Source: Comamonas fluminis (GTDB lineage Bacteria; Pseudomonadota; Gammaproteobacteria; Burkholderiales; Burkholderiaceae_C). Taken from it: DNA of 64,000 nucleotides. The position numbers were made by a program, and so were the translations under genes. Within the stretch, counting starts at the first letter, position 1. Every line of letters starts with the position of its first letter. The notes below the pieces were generated by a model. The model was not told the DNA's origin. It worked only from the letters and a program-made list of their open reading frames with translations, and ran no database searches. The stretch lies in the NCBI RefSeq assembly GCF_019186805.1, contig NZ_CP066783.1, forward strand, positions 4,229,501 through 4,293,500. The letters are read 5' to 3'. Of the stretch, positions 16,418 to 25,084 are shown one piece after another.

Positions 16418-17398
16418 TTACTCGACGCTCAAGCCAATGGTGCGCACCAGCTGCGCCACGCGCACATCTTCAGTCTTGATCTGCTTGGCAAAGACCTGCT
16501 GGCCTTCGCCCACGGGCGTGATGCCTTGCTGCAGCAGGCTCTTGCGCAGCTCGGGGTCTTTCAGCGCCTTGTCGGTGTCCTGCGCAATAGCCTGCACCAC
16601 GGCGGCGGGCGTGCCCTTGGGGGCAAACAGGCCAAACCAGGCACCTGCTTCAAAGCCCTTGTACGTTTCAGCCAGCGTCTGCACCTGTGGCAGCAGGGCG
16701 TGGCGATGCAGGCCAGACACAGCCAGCGCCGTCAGCTTGCCGCTTTGAATCTGCGTCAGCGCCGGAGCCACGGCAATCAGCATCACATCGACCTGACCCG
16801 CCAGCACATCCTGCAGCCCCTGCGGGCCGCCGCGATAAGGAATATGTGTGGCAAAAAAGCCTGCGCGCTGCTTGAACTGCTCCATGGCCAGATGCTGGGC
16901 ACCGCCCGTGCCGGATGACGCGTAGTTGATCTTTCCGGGGTGGGCCTTGGCGTAGCTCACAAAGTCCTGCACCGTCTTAAAGCCCTTTTTCGGGTTGGCC
17001 ACCAGCACAAAGTCGGACTGACCCAGCTTGGTCACCGGCACCAGATCGTTCTTGACGTCATAAGGAAGGTTGCGCTGCACATTGGGCATGATGGTGATGG
17101 CGCTGTCGCCGCCTACCAGCAGGGTGTAGCCGTCAGCGGGCGATTTGATGACCGAATCCACCGCCGAGACACCGCCCGCCGCGCCCTTGTTTTCCACCAC
17201 AACGGCCTGCTTCCAGTCCTTGCTCACCACATTGCCCACCTGGCGCGCGAGCAGGTCAGGCGCGCTGCCCGCACCATTGGCCACCACCAGCTTGACGGAG
17301 CGAGCCGGAAAATCCTGCTGCGCCATGGCTGCACCCTGCACACAGGTCGCGGCCAGCAAGGCCCAGGCGGTGCGAGAGAAAAATCGGGGCAGATTCAT
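16418..17398 (-). CDS. Bug-type tripartite tricarboxylate transporter substrate-binding protein
   Basis: A 326-aa periplasmic receptor. The start MNLPRFFSRTAWALLAATCV is a typical signal peptide, and AAGGAG lies just upstream of the ATG at 17398 (the frame opens 6 codons earlier). Family motifs: KLVVANGAGSAPDLLARQV, VVENKGAAGG, PADGYTLLVGG and THIPYRGGPQGL. No permease genes are adjacent, except the unrelated TSUP permease divergent at 17571; the shared 170-bp AT-rich region probably holds both promoters. The ligand is unknown. Confidence 0.9.
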   Translation of the reverse strand: MNLPRFFSRTAWALLAATCVQGAAMAQQDFPARSVKLVVANGAGSAPDLLARQVGNVVSKDWKQAVVVENKGAAGGVSAVDSVIKSPADGYTLLVGGDSAITIMPNVQRNLPYDVKNDLVPVTKLGQSDFVLVANPKKGFKTVQDFVSYAKAHPGKINYASSGTGGAQHLAMEQFKQRAGFFATHIPYRGGPQGLQDVLAGQVDVMLIAVAPALTQIQSGKLTALAVSGLHRHALLPQVQTLAETYKGFEAGAWFGLFAPKGTPAAVVQAIAQDTDKALKDPELRKSLLQQGITPVGEGQQVFAKQIKTEDVRVAQLVRTIGLSVE

Positions 17399-17570
17399 GG
17401 CAAAACTCCTTAACAACAGGAGTGATTGTCAAAACAAGGCTTTATTTCTCAAAATATTTTTATTTGATTTTTAAATACCAAAAAATCATTAGAGAGGAAC
17501 AAACCTCCCCGGAACCTCTAAGATTGGCAAATAAAACGGCGCTCAGCGCCAAAAAACCGGAGACAAAAAC

Positions 17571-18338
17571 ATGGAAAACCTGGGCCACCTCGCCCTGCTG
17601 CTGGCCGCAGCCTTCGCGGCAGGCGCACTCAATGCCGTCGCAGGCGGCGGCAGCTTTCTGACCCTGCCTGCGCTGGTCTTTACCGGCGTGCCGCCCGTAG
17701 TGGCCAATGCCACGGGCACCGTGGCCCTGTTACCCGGCTATATGGCCGGTGCCTGGGGCTTCAAGGACGATATGGCTGCGCCGCCCGGCCTGTCGATGAA
17801 GCAGGTGGTGGTGCTGTCGCTGATTGGCGGCTCCGCCGGTGCGGCGCTGCTGCTGTTCACGCCCGACGCCACCTTCCGCAAGGTCGTGCCCTGGCTGCTG
17901 CTGGCCGCCACCGCCATGTTTGCCTTTGGCCCGCAACTACGCGCCTGGGCCTCCCGCAAAACCGCTGACACAGATGCTGTGCCCTCCATCGCCAAAGCAG
18001 CCGTGGGCATGCTGGTGGTGGCTATTTATGGCGGCTACTTCAATGGCGGCCTGGGCATTTTGCTGCTAGCCCTGTTTGGCCTGCTGGGCCAGACCCAGCT
18101 CAACGCCATGAACGGCATGAAGAATCTGGTGTCCGCCCTGCTCACTGCGATTGCCGTGGTCATCTACGCCGTGGGCGGCATTGTGGAATGGAAGCAAGCC
18201 CTCATCATGATGGTGGCCGCCACACTGGGCGGCTACCTGGGCGCCCGCGTGGCGCGCAAGATTCCTGCACACATCATGCGCTGGGGCATTGTGGCGACGG
18301 GGCTGGTGATGGCGGGGTTGTTCTTCGCCAAGGGCTGA
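17571..18338 (+). CDS. TSUP (TauE/SafE) family membrane transporter
   Basis: A 255-aa inner-membrane permease with about eight hydrophobic segments. The N-terminal NAVAGGGSFLTLPAL motif and its C-terminal internal repeat, GGYFNGGLGILLLALFG, are diagnostic of the family, which exports sulfite, sulfoacetate or other organic sulfur anions. CCGGAGA precedes the ATG. It is divergent from a Bug receptor gene and ends in its own terminator. Substrate unknown. Confidence 0.9.
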   Translation: MENLGHLALLLAAAFAAGALNAVAGGGSFLTLPALVFTGVPPVVANATGTVALLPGYMAGAWGFKDDMAAPPGLSMKQVVVLSLIGGSAGAALLLFTPDATFRKVVPWLLLAATAMFAFGPQLRAWASRKTADTDAVPSIAKAAVGMLVVAIYGGYFNGGLGILLLALFGLLGQTQLNAMNGMKNLVSALLTAIAVVIYAVGGIVEWKQALIMMVAATLGGYLGARVARKIPAHIMRWGIVATGLVMAGLFFAKG

Positions 18339-18355
18339 TTCAGCCACCTCAAAAC

Positions 18356-18399
18356 AAAAAGCCTTCTCTGTAGCAACATGGCTTTGAGAAGGCTTTTTT
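18356..18399. terminator. Bidirectional intrinsic terminator between the TSUP gene and dbpA
   Basis: AAAAAGCCTTCTC (18356-18368) pairs with GAGAAGGCTTTTT (18386-18398), loop of 17 nt, with T-runs on both strands. The flanking genes converge on it. Confidence 0.85.
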
Positions 18400-18452
18400 G
18401 TGAGCACTCCGCGCTTTATACATAAGCGCGAGAGGCCAATTTGACTTAGTTT

Positions 18453-19862
18453 TTAGAGCAGCCGCGCCTTCACCGTCTTACCCTTGACCTTGCCGTTGTT
18501 GAGCTTGGCGCAGGCGGCCGCCGCAATCTTGCGGTCCACCGCCACATAGGTGGAAAAGTCGTTGACGCTGATCTTGCCGATCTGGTCGCGGCTATAGCCG
18601 AAGTCGGCGCACATGGCGCCCATCACGTCACCAGCGCGAATCTTCTCTTTACGGCCACCAATAATCTGGATGGTCATCATGGGCGGCAGCAGCTCGCCAC
18701 CGGCGGCAGGCGTGAGTTCGTCCAGCGGATAGAACTGCGAGGCGCGGCCTTGCAGCTGCTCAATCTTGCCTACGCTGCCCATCTCGTCCATGCTGACCAG
18801 ATTCAGCGCCAGGCCTTCGGCATCGCCCCGGCCCGTGCGGCCAATGCGGTGGATATGCACTTCCGAGTCGGGCGTCACATCTACGTTGATGACAGCGGAC
18901 AAGTCGGCAATGTCGAGGCCACGCGCTGCCACGTCGGTGGCGACCAGCACGCTGCAGCTCTTGTTGGCAAACTGCACCAGCACCTCGTCACGCTCGCGCT
19001 GCTCCAGCTCGCCAAACAGTGCCAGGGCGCTAAAGCCCTCGGCCTGCAGAGCTTGCACCACATCGCGACATTGCTGCTTGGTGTTGCAAAAGGCTATCGA
19101 TGATTCTGGGCGGAAGTGGGCCAGCAGCTTTGACACCGTGCTCACTTTTTCTCTAGCGCCCACTTCGTACCAGCGCTGCTCAATCTTGCCCGCGCTGTGC
19201 TGCGCGGCGACCTTGACGGTCTGCGGGTCGCGCATGAAACGGTTGGCCAGATTGGCAATGCCTTCGGGGTAAGTGGCCGAGAACAGCAGGGTCTGGCGAT
19301 CGGCCGGGCACTGCTCTGCCACGGTGACGATGTCGGCAAAAAAGCCCATGTCCAGCATGCGATCGGCTTCGTCCAGCACCAGGGTCTTGAGGTTGCTGAT
19401 GTCCAGCTTGCCGCGTTCCATCAAATCCATCACACGGCCGGGCGTGCCGACGACGATGTGGGCGCCGTTTTCCAGCGAAGCAATCTGGTTGCGCGAAGGC
19501 ACGCCGCCATAGACGGTGACGACCTTGATATTGTCCTGCGCGCGCGCCAGACGGCGGATTTCGGTGGCCACCTGATCGGCCAGCTCACGCGTGGGGCACA
19601 GCACCAGCGCCTGCACGGCAAACCAGCGCGGGTTCAGGCGGTCAACAATGGGCAGGCCGAAGGAAGCCGTCTTGCCGCTGCCGGTGCTGGCCTGGGCGAT
19701 CAGGTCCTTGCCCTGCAGCGTCAGCGGCAGGCTGGCGGCCTGAATAGGCGTCATCTGCGCATAGCCCAGTTGCTGCAGGTTGGCCAGCATTTCGGGAGAC
19801 AGGGGCAGCGTCGAAAAAGCGGCGGAATCAGTGGCCTTGACGGCGCTGGTGGAGGTGTTCAT
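18453..19862 (-). CDS. dbpA: ATP-dependent RNA helicase DbpA
   Basis: A 469-aa DEAD-box helicase for 50S subunit assembly. The Q motif region TPIQAASLPLTLQGKD leads into motif I AQASTGSGKT (56-65). Motif II (LDEADRML), motif III (SAT) and motif VI (HRIGRTGRG) are all present. The C-terminal DbpA RNA-binding domain (about 395-469; TIQIIGGRKEKIRAGDVMGAM) recognises hairpin 92 of 23S rRNA in the characterised enzyme. This C-terminal domain makes DbpA more likely than another DEAD-box protein. Confidence 0.95.
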   Translation of the reverse strand: MNTSTSAVKATDSAAFSTLPLSPEMLANLQQLGYAQMTPIQAASLPLTLQGKDLIAQASTGSGKTASFGLPIVDRLNPRWFAVQALVLCPTRELADQVATEIRRLARAQDNIKVVTVYGGVPSRNQIASLENGAHIVVGTPGRVMDLMERGKLDISNLKTLVLDEADRMLDMGFFADIVTVAEQCPADRQTLLFSATYPEGIANLANRFMRDPQTVKVAAQHSAGKIEQRWYEVGAREKVSTVSKLLAHFRPESSIAFCNTKQQCRDVVQALQAEGFSALALFGELEQRERDEVLVQFANKSCSVLVATDVAARGLDIADLSAVINVDVTPDSEVHIHRIGRTGRGDAEGLALNLVSMDEMGSVGKIEQLQGRASQFYPLDELTPAAGGELLPPMMTIQIIGGRKEKIRAGDVMGAMCADFGYSRDQIGKISVNDFSTYVAVDRKIAAAACAKLNNGKVKGKTVKARLL

Positions 19863-20034
19863 GGGCGCAATTATCCCGGGACTGCGTGCTCCAAGTTGTG
19901 CAGGTGACTATTCACGGCAGCACATGCGGGTTGACCCTCTCAAATTCATAGCAATCGCCCCCTAGCCTTGCAAGGCGGCCCTTCTGTAGCCATTTCAGTG
20001 CCGTATTTCAGTCCCCAAAAACATCGATAGAGAC

Positions 20035-21363
20035 ATGCACCCATTCCTCTCCCGCAGCTTCTGCGCTCTTGCTACCGCTGCTTCACTGATCGCACTGCCC
20101 ACTCTGGGCGCAGAACTGGACCCACAACCCATCAAGCCCGAGCTGCAGCGCCTGATTGACCAGATGTATCCCAGCATGCGCAGCGTTTATGAAGACCTGC
20201 ATGCCAACCCCGAGCTGGGCTTTCAGGAAACCCGCACCGCCGCCAAGCTGGCGACCGAGATGCGCAAGCTGGGTTTTGAGGTCACCGAGGGCATTGGCAA
20301 AACCGGTCTGGTCGCCATCTACCGCAACGGCACAGGCCCCACAGTCATGGTGCGAACCGAGCTGGATGCCCTGCCCATGGAGGAAAAAACCGGCCTGCCT
20401 TATGCCAGCAAAGCGAAGGCCCAGTACAACGGCAAGGAGAGCTTTGTCACCCACAGTTGCGGCCACGATATGCACATGACCAGCTGGCTGGGAACTGCGC
20501 AGGCTTTGCTGGGCATGAAGGACCAATGGAAGGGCACGCTGATGTTTGTGGCCCAGCCCTCCGAAGAAACGGTGACAGGCGCCAAGGCCATGCTGGCCGA
20601 TGGCCTGTTCAAGAAATTCGGCAAGCCCGACTATGCGTTTGCACTGCATACCGGCTCCATGCCCTATGGAACCGTGGGCTATGTGGCCGGTGCTGCCACC
20701 TCCAACTCGGACTCGCTGGACATCACTTTCCACGGGCGCGGCAGTCACGGCTCCATGCCAGACAAAGGCATAGACCCTGTGCTGATGGCATCGCGCTTTG
20801 TGGTCGATGTGCAGGGCGTCATCAGCCGCGAAAAAGACCCCATGGAGTTTGGCGTGGTCACGGTGGGGGCCTTCAATGCGGGCAGCGCAGGCAACATCAT
20901 TCCCGATCAGGCCCGCCTGCTGGGCACGATTCGCAGCTACAAAAGTGAGGTGCGCAGCAAGATGCACGAAGGCATCGAACGCACGGCCAAGGCCGAAGCC
21001 GCCATGGCCGGTGCGCCAGCCCCTGAAATCAAGCTGATCAAAGGCTCGGACGCCGTGGTCAATGATGCCGCCCTGGTGGGGCGCACCGTCAAACTGTTCA
21101 AGACCGCGCTGGGCGACAAGAACGTGATTCCCATCCCGCCCGCCACCGCCAGCGAGGATTTTTCGGACTTCATCAACCAGGGCGTGCCGTCCATGTTCTA
21201 CATCCTGGGCGTGTATGACCCCAAGAAGGTGGCCGAGGCCAGCCAGCCCGGTGGCAAGCCCCTGCCCTTCAACCATTCACCGTTCTTTGCCCCAGACCCC
21301 GAGCCCACCTTCAAGACCGGCGTGCAAACCATGACGCTGGCCGTCATGAATGTGATGCAGTAA
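20035..21363 (+). CDS. Exported M20 family amidohydrolase
   Basis: A 442-aa M20D metallohydrolase with an N-terminal signal peptide (HPFLSRSFCALATAASLIALPTLG), unlike the cytoplasmic paralogue at 4382. Motifs: YEDLHANPELGFQET, VRTELDALPMEEKTG, HSCGHDMHMTSW with the Cys/His metal ligands, and AQPSEETVTGA with the catalytic Glu pair. The C-terminal PFNHSPFFAPDPEPTFKTG is typical of the longer exported group. It likely splits N-acyl amino acids or similar amides in the periplasm. It appears monocistronic and converges with dtd. Confidence 0.9.
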   Translation: MHPFLSRSFCALATAASLIALPTLGAELDPQPIKPELQRLIDQMYPSMRSVYEDLHANPELGFQETRTAAKLATEMRKLGFEVTEGIGKTGLVAIYRNGTGPTVMVRTELDALPMEEKTGLPYASKAKAQYNGKESFVTHSCGHDMHMTSWLGTAQALLGMKDQWKGTLMFVAQPSEETVTGAKAMLADGLFKKFGKPDYAFALHTGSMPYGTVGYVAGAATSNSDSLDITFHGRGSHGSMPDKGIDPVLMASRFVVDVQGVISREKDPMEFGVVTVGAFNAGSAGNIIPDQARLLGTIRSYKSEVRSKMHEGIERTAKAEAAMAGAPAPEIKLIKGSDAVVNDAALVGRTVKLFKTALGDKNVIPIPPATASEDFSDFINQGVPSMFYILGVYDPKKVAEASQPGGKPLPFNHSPFFAPDPEPTFKTGVQTMTLAVMNVMQ

Positions 21364-21366
21364 ACC

Positions 21367-21837
21367 TCAGGCGCCCGCCTGCGGCTCCATGCGCATGGGA
21401 ATGGTCACCGGCCCATCGTTGACCAGATGCACCTGCATGTCTGCGGCGAATTCGCCGGTCTGCACCACGGGGTGCGCGGCGCGGGCCTGGTCCACAAAGT
21501 AGTTGTACAGGCGCCGGCCTTCATCGGGCGCGGCGGCGGCAGTGAAGCTGGGGCGGTTGCCGCCCCTGGTGTCCGCCGCCAATGTGAACTGGCTGACGAT
21601 GAGAAGGCCGCCACATCCGCCCTTGCCATCCACGTCCTGCACGCTTTTGTTCATCTTCCCGGCGTCGTCGCTGAAGATGCGCAGCTTGAGCATCTTGGCC
21701 AGCAGCTTGTCTGCCTCGGCCTCGGTATCGCCTTTTTCGGCGCAGACCAGCGCCAGCAGGCCTTGCTCAATCTGGCCAATGACCTGGCCATCGATTTCCA
21801 CACGCGCACTTTTCACGCGCTGTATCACGCTGATCAT
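21367..21837 (-). CDS. dtd: D-aminoacyl-tRNA deacylase
   Basis: A 156-aa enzyme that removes D-amino acids mischarged on tRNA. The two cross-subunit motifs are visible: SQFTL near residue 82 and NDGPVTIP near residue 139. Length is usual for the family. It ends 3 bp from the stop of the convergent M20 gene. The cation diffusion facilitator gene lies upstream on the same strand with about 60 bp between. Confidence 0.95.
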   Translation of the reverse strand: MISVIQRVKSARVEIDGQVIGQIEQGLLALVCAEKGDTEAEADKLLAKMLKLRIFSDDAGKMNKSVQDVDGKGGCGGLLIVSQFTLAADTRGGNRPSFTAAAAPDEGRRLYNYFVDQARAAHPVVQTGEFAADMQVHLVNDGPVTIPMRMEPQAGA

Positions 21838-21896
21838 GGTTTCAAACTCAATGAATTGCTATTGTTTTGATTGTCGCAGCGCTTGATATGCAAGGA

Positions 21897-22841
21897 CTAC
21901 GCGCTGTTTTTACCCAAATCCTCGGGCAAGCTGCCGTCCGCCACTTCGCTATGGGTTTCCATGCCCATGGGCAGCATTTCTATGCGCGCATACAGGCCAG
22001 GCACAACTTTCAGCAGGGCTGCTTCAATACCCGAGCGCACCTGGGCCGCATGCTGCACCGTCCAGTGCCCCGGCACATGCATGTGCAGGTCCACAAAGCT
22101 TCTCTCGCCCGCGCTGCGGGTTGAGACATTGTCAAAGTGCACGCCGGTCTGGGTGGCGAATTCCTGCAGCGCCGCGTCAATGCATTCGCGCTCCGAGCTG
22201 TCCAGCGCCTTGTCCATCAGGCCCTGCGAGGATTGCCAGACCAGTTGCCCGCCCTGAATCAGGATATTGAGTGCAACCGCGATGGCCACCAGTGGGTCCA
22301 GCCACAGCCAGCCCGTCCATTTGGCGGCCATCAGGCCCACCACCACGCCAACGGATGTCCAGACATCGGTCATCAGGTGCCTGGCATCGCCCTCCAGCGC
22401 CATGGAACGGTGCTCACGCGCCGAGCGGAACATGACCCAGGCCAGCAGCCCGTTGAAGCCGGTGCTGACCAGCGACAGCAGCAAGCCCCAGCTCAGTTGC
22501 TCCAGCGGCTGCGGCGCAAACAGTCGCGCAATGGCCGCCCAGAGGATGGCAATGCTGGCGCCAATGACCAAAATGCCTTCAAAACCTGCCGAGAAATATT
22601 CGGCCTTGTGGTGCCCGTAGGGGTGGTCCTCATCGGCGGGACGCTCGGCAATCGTCACCATGCCCAGTGCAAACATGGCCCCAGCCAGGTTGACAAAGGA
22701 CTCCATCGCATCCGACAGCAAGCCGACTGACCCGGTCAGCCACCAGGCCAGGGTCTTGAGCACGATGGTGAGCAATGCCACCACCACGGAAATCCGCAGC
22801 AGGTTGCGGGGCTTCAGCCACACGGGAGAGTTCTTCGCCAA
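21897..22841 (-). CDS. Cation diffusion facilitator family transporter
   Basis: A 314-aa inner-membrane metal/proton antiporter, probably exporting Zn, Fe, Mn or Co. The metal-site motifs are LLSDAMESFVNLAGA in helix 2 and HLMTDVWTSVG in helix 5, and HPYGHHKAEYFSA follows helix 3. A cytoplasmic C-terminal domain (SFVDLHMHVPGHWTV) follows six hydrophobic segments. No ATG fits: the frame opens at 22970, but AGGAG stands 7 nt before a TTG at 22839-22841, which gives the normal N-terminus AKNSPVWLKPRNLLRIS. I prefer this TTG start. Confidence 0.87.
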   Translation of the reverse strand: MAKNSPVWLKPRNLLRISVVVALLTIVLKTLAWWLTGSVGLLSDAMESFVNLAGAMFALGMVTIAERPADEDHPYGHHKAEYFSAGFEGILVIGASIAILWAAIARLFAPQPLEQLSWGLLLSLVSTGFNGLLAWVMFRSAREHRSMALEGDARHLMTDVWTSVGVVVGLMAAKWTGWLWLDPLVAIAVALNILIQGGQLVWQSSQGLMDKALDSSERECIDAALQEFATQTGVHFDNVSTRSAGERSFVDLHMHVPGHWTVQHAAQVRSGIEAALLKVVPGLYARIEMLPMGMETHSEVADGSLPEDLGKNSA

Positions 22842-23002
22842 AGCGTTGCTCCTGTCAAAAAGACCTTTGCTGGATGCGTAAGGCAGAGCACTGGCAAATA
22901 CGCCCTCAATCCTCCGGGGTCTGGAAGGATGGCGAGATATCCGCGACACTCTGCCTGTATTCGAATCCAATTCAATAAAAATGCTCCCAGAGAGGGAGGT
23001 GC

Positions 23003-25081
23003 ATGCCCGATATATTTCAAACGCAGCGGCAGAGGGACGAAGATGCCATGCTGCAACTCATTGCTGACACCACATCAGCCATGTTGGCCTATTTTGAGGC
23101 CGGCACACAGATGTGTCGCTTTGCCAATGCCCGCTATGCCGGGTATTTTGGCAAGCTGCCGCACGAGGTCATAGGGCTGACGGTGCGCGAGATCGTGGGC
23201 AAGGATATCTGGGAGCAGATCAACAGCTATCTGCTGCCGCTGGAGTCCGGCATTTTCGAGACCGTGCGCTACACCCGCCAGGCACGGGATGTTGACGGGA
23301 ATCTGCAATACATAGAAACCGTGCTGCGCCCCCATGTGTTTGAGGGCAAGCTAGCAGGCGTTGTGGCCCTGGTCAGTGACGTCACCCACCACCATCAGCT
23401 GACCCAGCAGATGCGCGCCAGCGAAGAGCGCATGCGCAAGTTTGCCGCGATTACGACAGAAGCCATCGTGCTGCACCGCGAAGGTCTCATCATCGACGGC
23501 AATGATGCGCTGGTGCGCATGACGGGCTACACCCTTGAAGAGCTGCGCGGCACCGCAATTCTGGACTACGTGGCGCCCCAGTTCCGCCTGCGCGCCCTGC
23601 AGTACATGCGCAGCGAGCGCGAGGACAGCTACCAGTCGGGCCTGATTCGCAAGAATGGCGAGTTCGTGCCCGTGGAGGCAGAAGCCAAGAGCATGCCGGG
23701 CGTCAATGACGACTACCGCATTGTTCTGCTGCGCGATATGACAGCCAGCATCCAGACCAGCCAGCGGCTGGACTATCTGACCCAGCATGACCTGCTGACC
23801 CGGCTGCCCAACCGCTCTCACCTGAATCAGTTGCTACAAAAATCATTGCAGCAAGCCCGCACCCAGCAATCAAGAATCGCTGTATTGAGTCTGGATCTGG
23901 ACCAGTTCAAGGCGGTCAACGATTCGCTCAGCCACCATGCTGGCGACTTGCTGCTGAGCGAGATGGCGCAGCGTCTGCGCAATGCGCTGCGGCCCTCAGA
24001 GGTGGTGGGCCGCATCGGTGGCGATGACTTTGTCGTGCTGCTGACAGACAACCCCAGCCTGCTGGATGCCGAGGCACGGGCCACGCAGCTGCTGCAGGTG
24101 GTGGAGGCGCCTTATCAGATTGAGGGAACGCAGCTGGTCATCTCGATGAGCATAGGCATTGCCATGTTTCCCAAGGATGCCAGCAGCCCTGAAGAGCTGC
24201 TGAGCAATGCCGAGGCTGCCATGCACATGGCCAAGAGCCGGGGCCGCAGCTTTGTGCAGTTCTACACCCCGGCGCTGGAAGGCCGCTCCACCCGCATGCT
24301 GATGCAGGAGCAGATGCTGCGCATGGCGGTGGATCAGGGCGAGTTCGAGCTGCACTACCAGCCACAGATCCATCTGCAAAGTGGCGAGCTGGCAGGCTTT
24401 GAAGCGCTGGTGCGCTGGAAGCATCCGCACAGGGGGCTGGTGTCTCCCGACGAGTTCATTGGCTTTGCCGAGAACCGCGGCCTGATCGCCGCAGTGGACC
24501 GCTGGGTGCTGCACGAGGCCTGCCGTCAGGCCTACGCCTGGCAGAAAGCGGGCTACCCCAGCGTTCCCATTGCGGTAAACCTGTCGGCACAGGAATTTCG
24601 CCAGCGCGATGTGCTGCAGGAGGTTCGCCAGGCCCTGGAACGCACGGGGCTTGAGGCCCGCCTGCTGCACATCGAGCTGACCGAATCCACGCTGATGCAG
24701 TCGGGCGGCCAGACACCGGATGCACTGCACGCACTCAAGGCTCTGGGCGTGGGTCTGGCCATTGATGACTTCGGCACCGGCTACTCTTCGCTGGCCTATC
24801 TGCGCAAACACCCCATCGACCGACTCAAGATAGACCGATCCTTTATTTCCGACCTTCCGCATAATCCGGATGCAGCCGCCATCGTGGGGGCCATCGTTCA
24901 GATGAGCCACAGCCTGCACCTGGAAGTCGTTGCCGAGGGTGTGGAGAACCCTGCCCAGCAAGCCCTGCTCGAACAGATGGGTTGTGACATGATGCAAGGG
25001 TTTCTGGTGTCTGCGCCGCTGTCTGCCGACGGGGCGCAGCTCTGGATGTCGCGACACTGTCACCCTCTGCAAAGACAATAG
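23003..25081 (+). CDS. PAS-PAS-GGDEF-EAL cyclic di-GMP signalling protein
   Basis: A 692-aa cytoplasmic sensor. Two PAS domains (about 15-135 and 140-255) precede a GGDEF domain whose signature is GGDDF (339-343) and whose upstream I-site is RPSE rather than RxxD. The EAL domain (about 430-680) has E467-A468-L469 in GFEALVRW, plus NLSAQEF, ELTES, DDFGTGYSSL, KIDRSFI and VAEGVE, all needed for phosphodiesterase activity. It therefore most likely degrades c-di-GMP, and the GGDDF domain may bind GTP as a regulator or keep some cyclase activity. No membrane segment is seen. A strong AGGGAGGT site precedes the ATG. amn follows after 3 bp. Confidence 0.93.
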   Translation: MPDIFQTQRQRDEDAMLQLIADTTSAMLAYFEAGTQMCRFANARYAGYFGKLPHEVIGLTVREIVGKDIWEQINSYLLPLESGIFETVRYTRQARDVDGNLQYIETVLRPHVFEGKLAGVVALVSDVTHHHQLTQQMRASEERMRKFAAITTEAIVLHREGLIIDGNDALVRMTGYTLEELRGTAILDYVAPQFRLRALQYMRSEREDSYQSGLIRKNGEFVPVEAEAKSMPGVNDDYRIVLLRDMTASIQTSQRLDYLTQHDLLTRLPNRSHLNQLLQKSLQQARTQQSRIAVLSLDLDQFKAVNDSLSHHAGDLLLSEMAQRLRNALRPSEVVGRIGGDDFVVLLTDNPSLLDAEARATQLLQVVEAPYQIEGTQLVISMSIGIAMFPKDASSPEELLSNAEAAMHMAKSRGRSFVQFYTPALEGRSTRMLMQEQMLRMAVDQGEFELHYQPQIHLQSGELAGFEALVRWKHPHRGLVSPDEFIGFAENRGLIAAVDRWVLHEACRQAYAWQKAGYPSVPIAVNLSAQEFRQRDVLQEVRQALERTGLEARLLHIELTESTLMQSGGQTPDALHALKALGVGLAIDDFGTGYSSLAYLRKHPIDRLKIDRSFISDLPHNPDAAAIVGAIVQMSHSLHLEVVAEGVENPAQQALLEQMGCDMMQGFLVSAPLSADGAQLWMSRHCHPLQRQ

Positions 25082-25084
25082 TGC

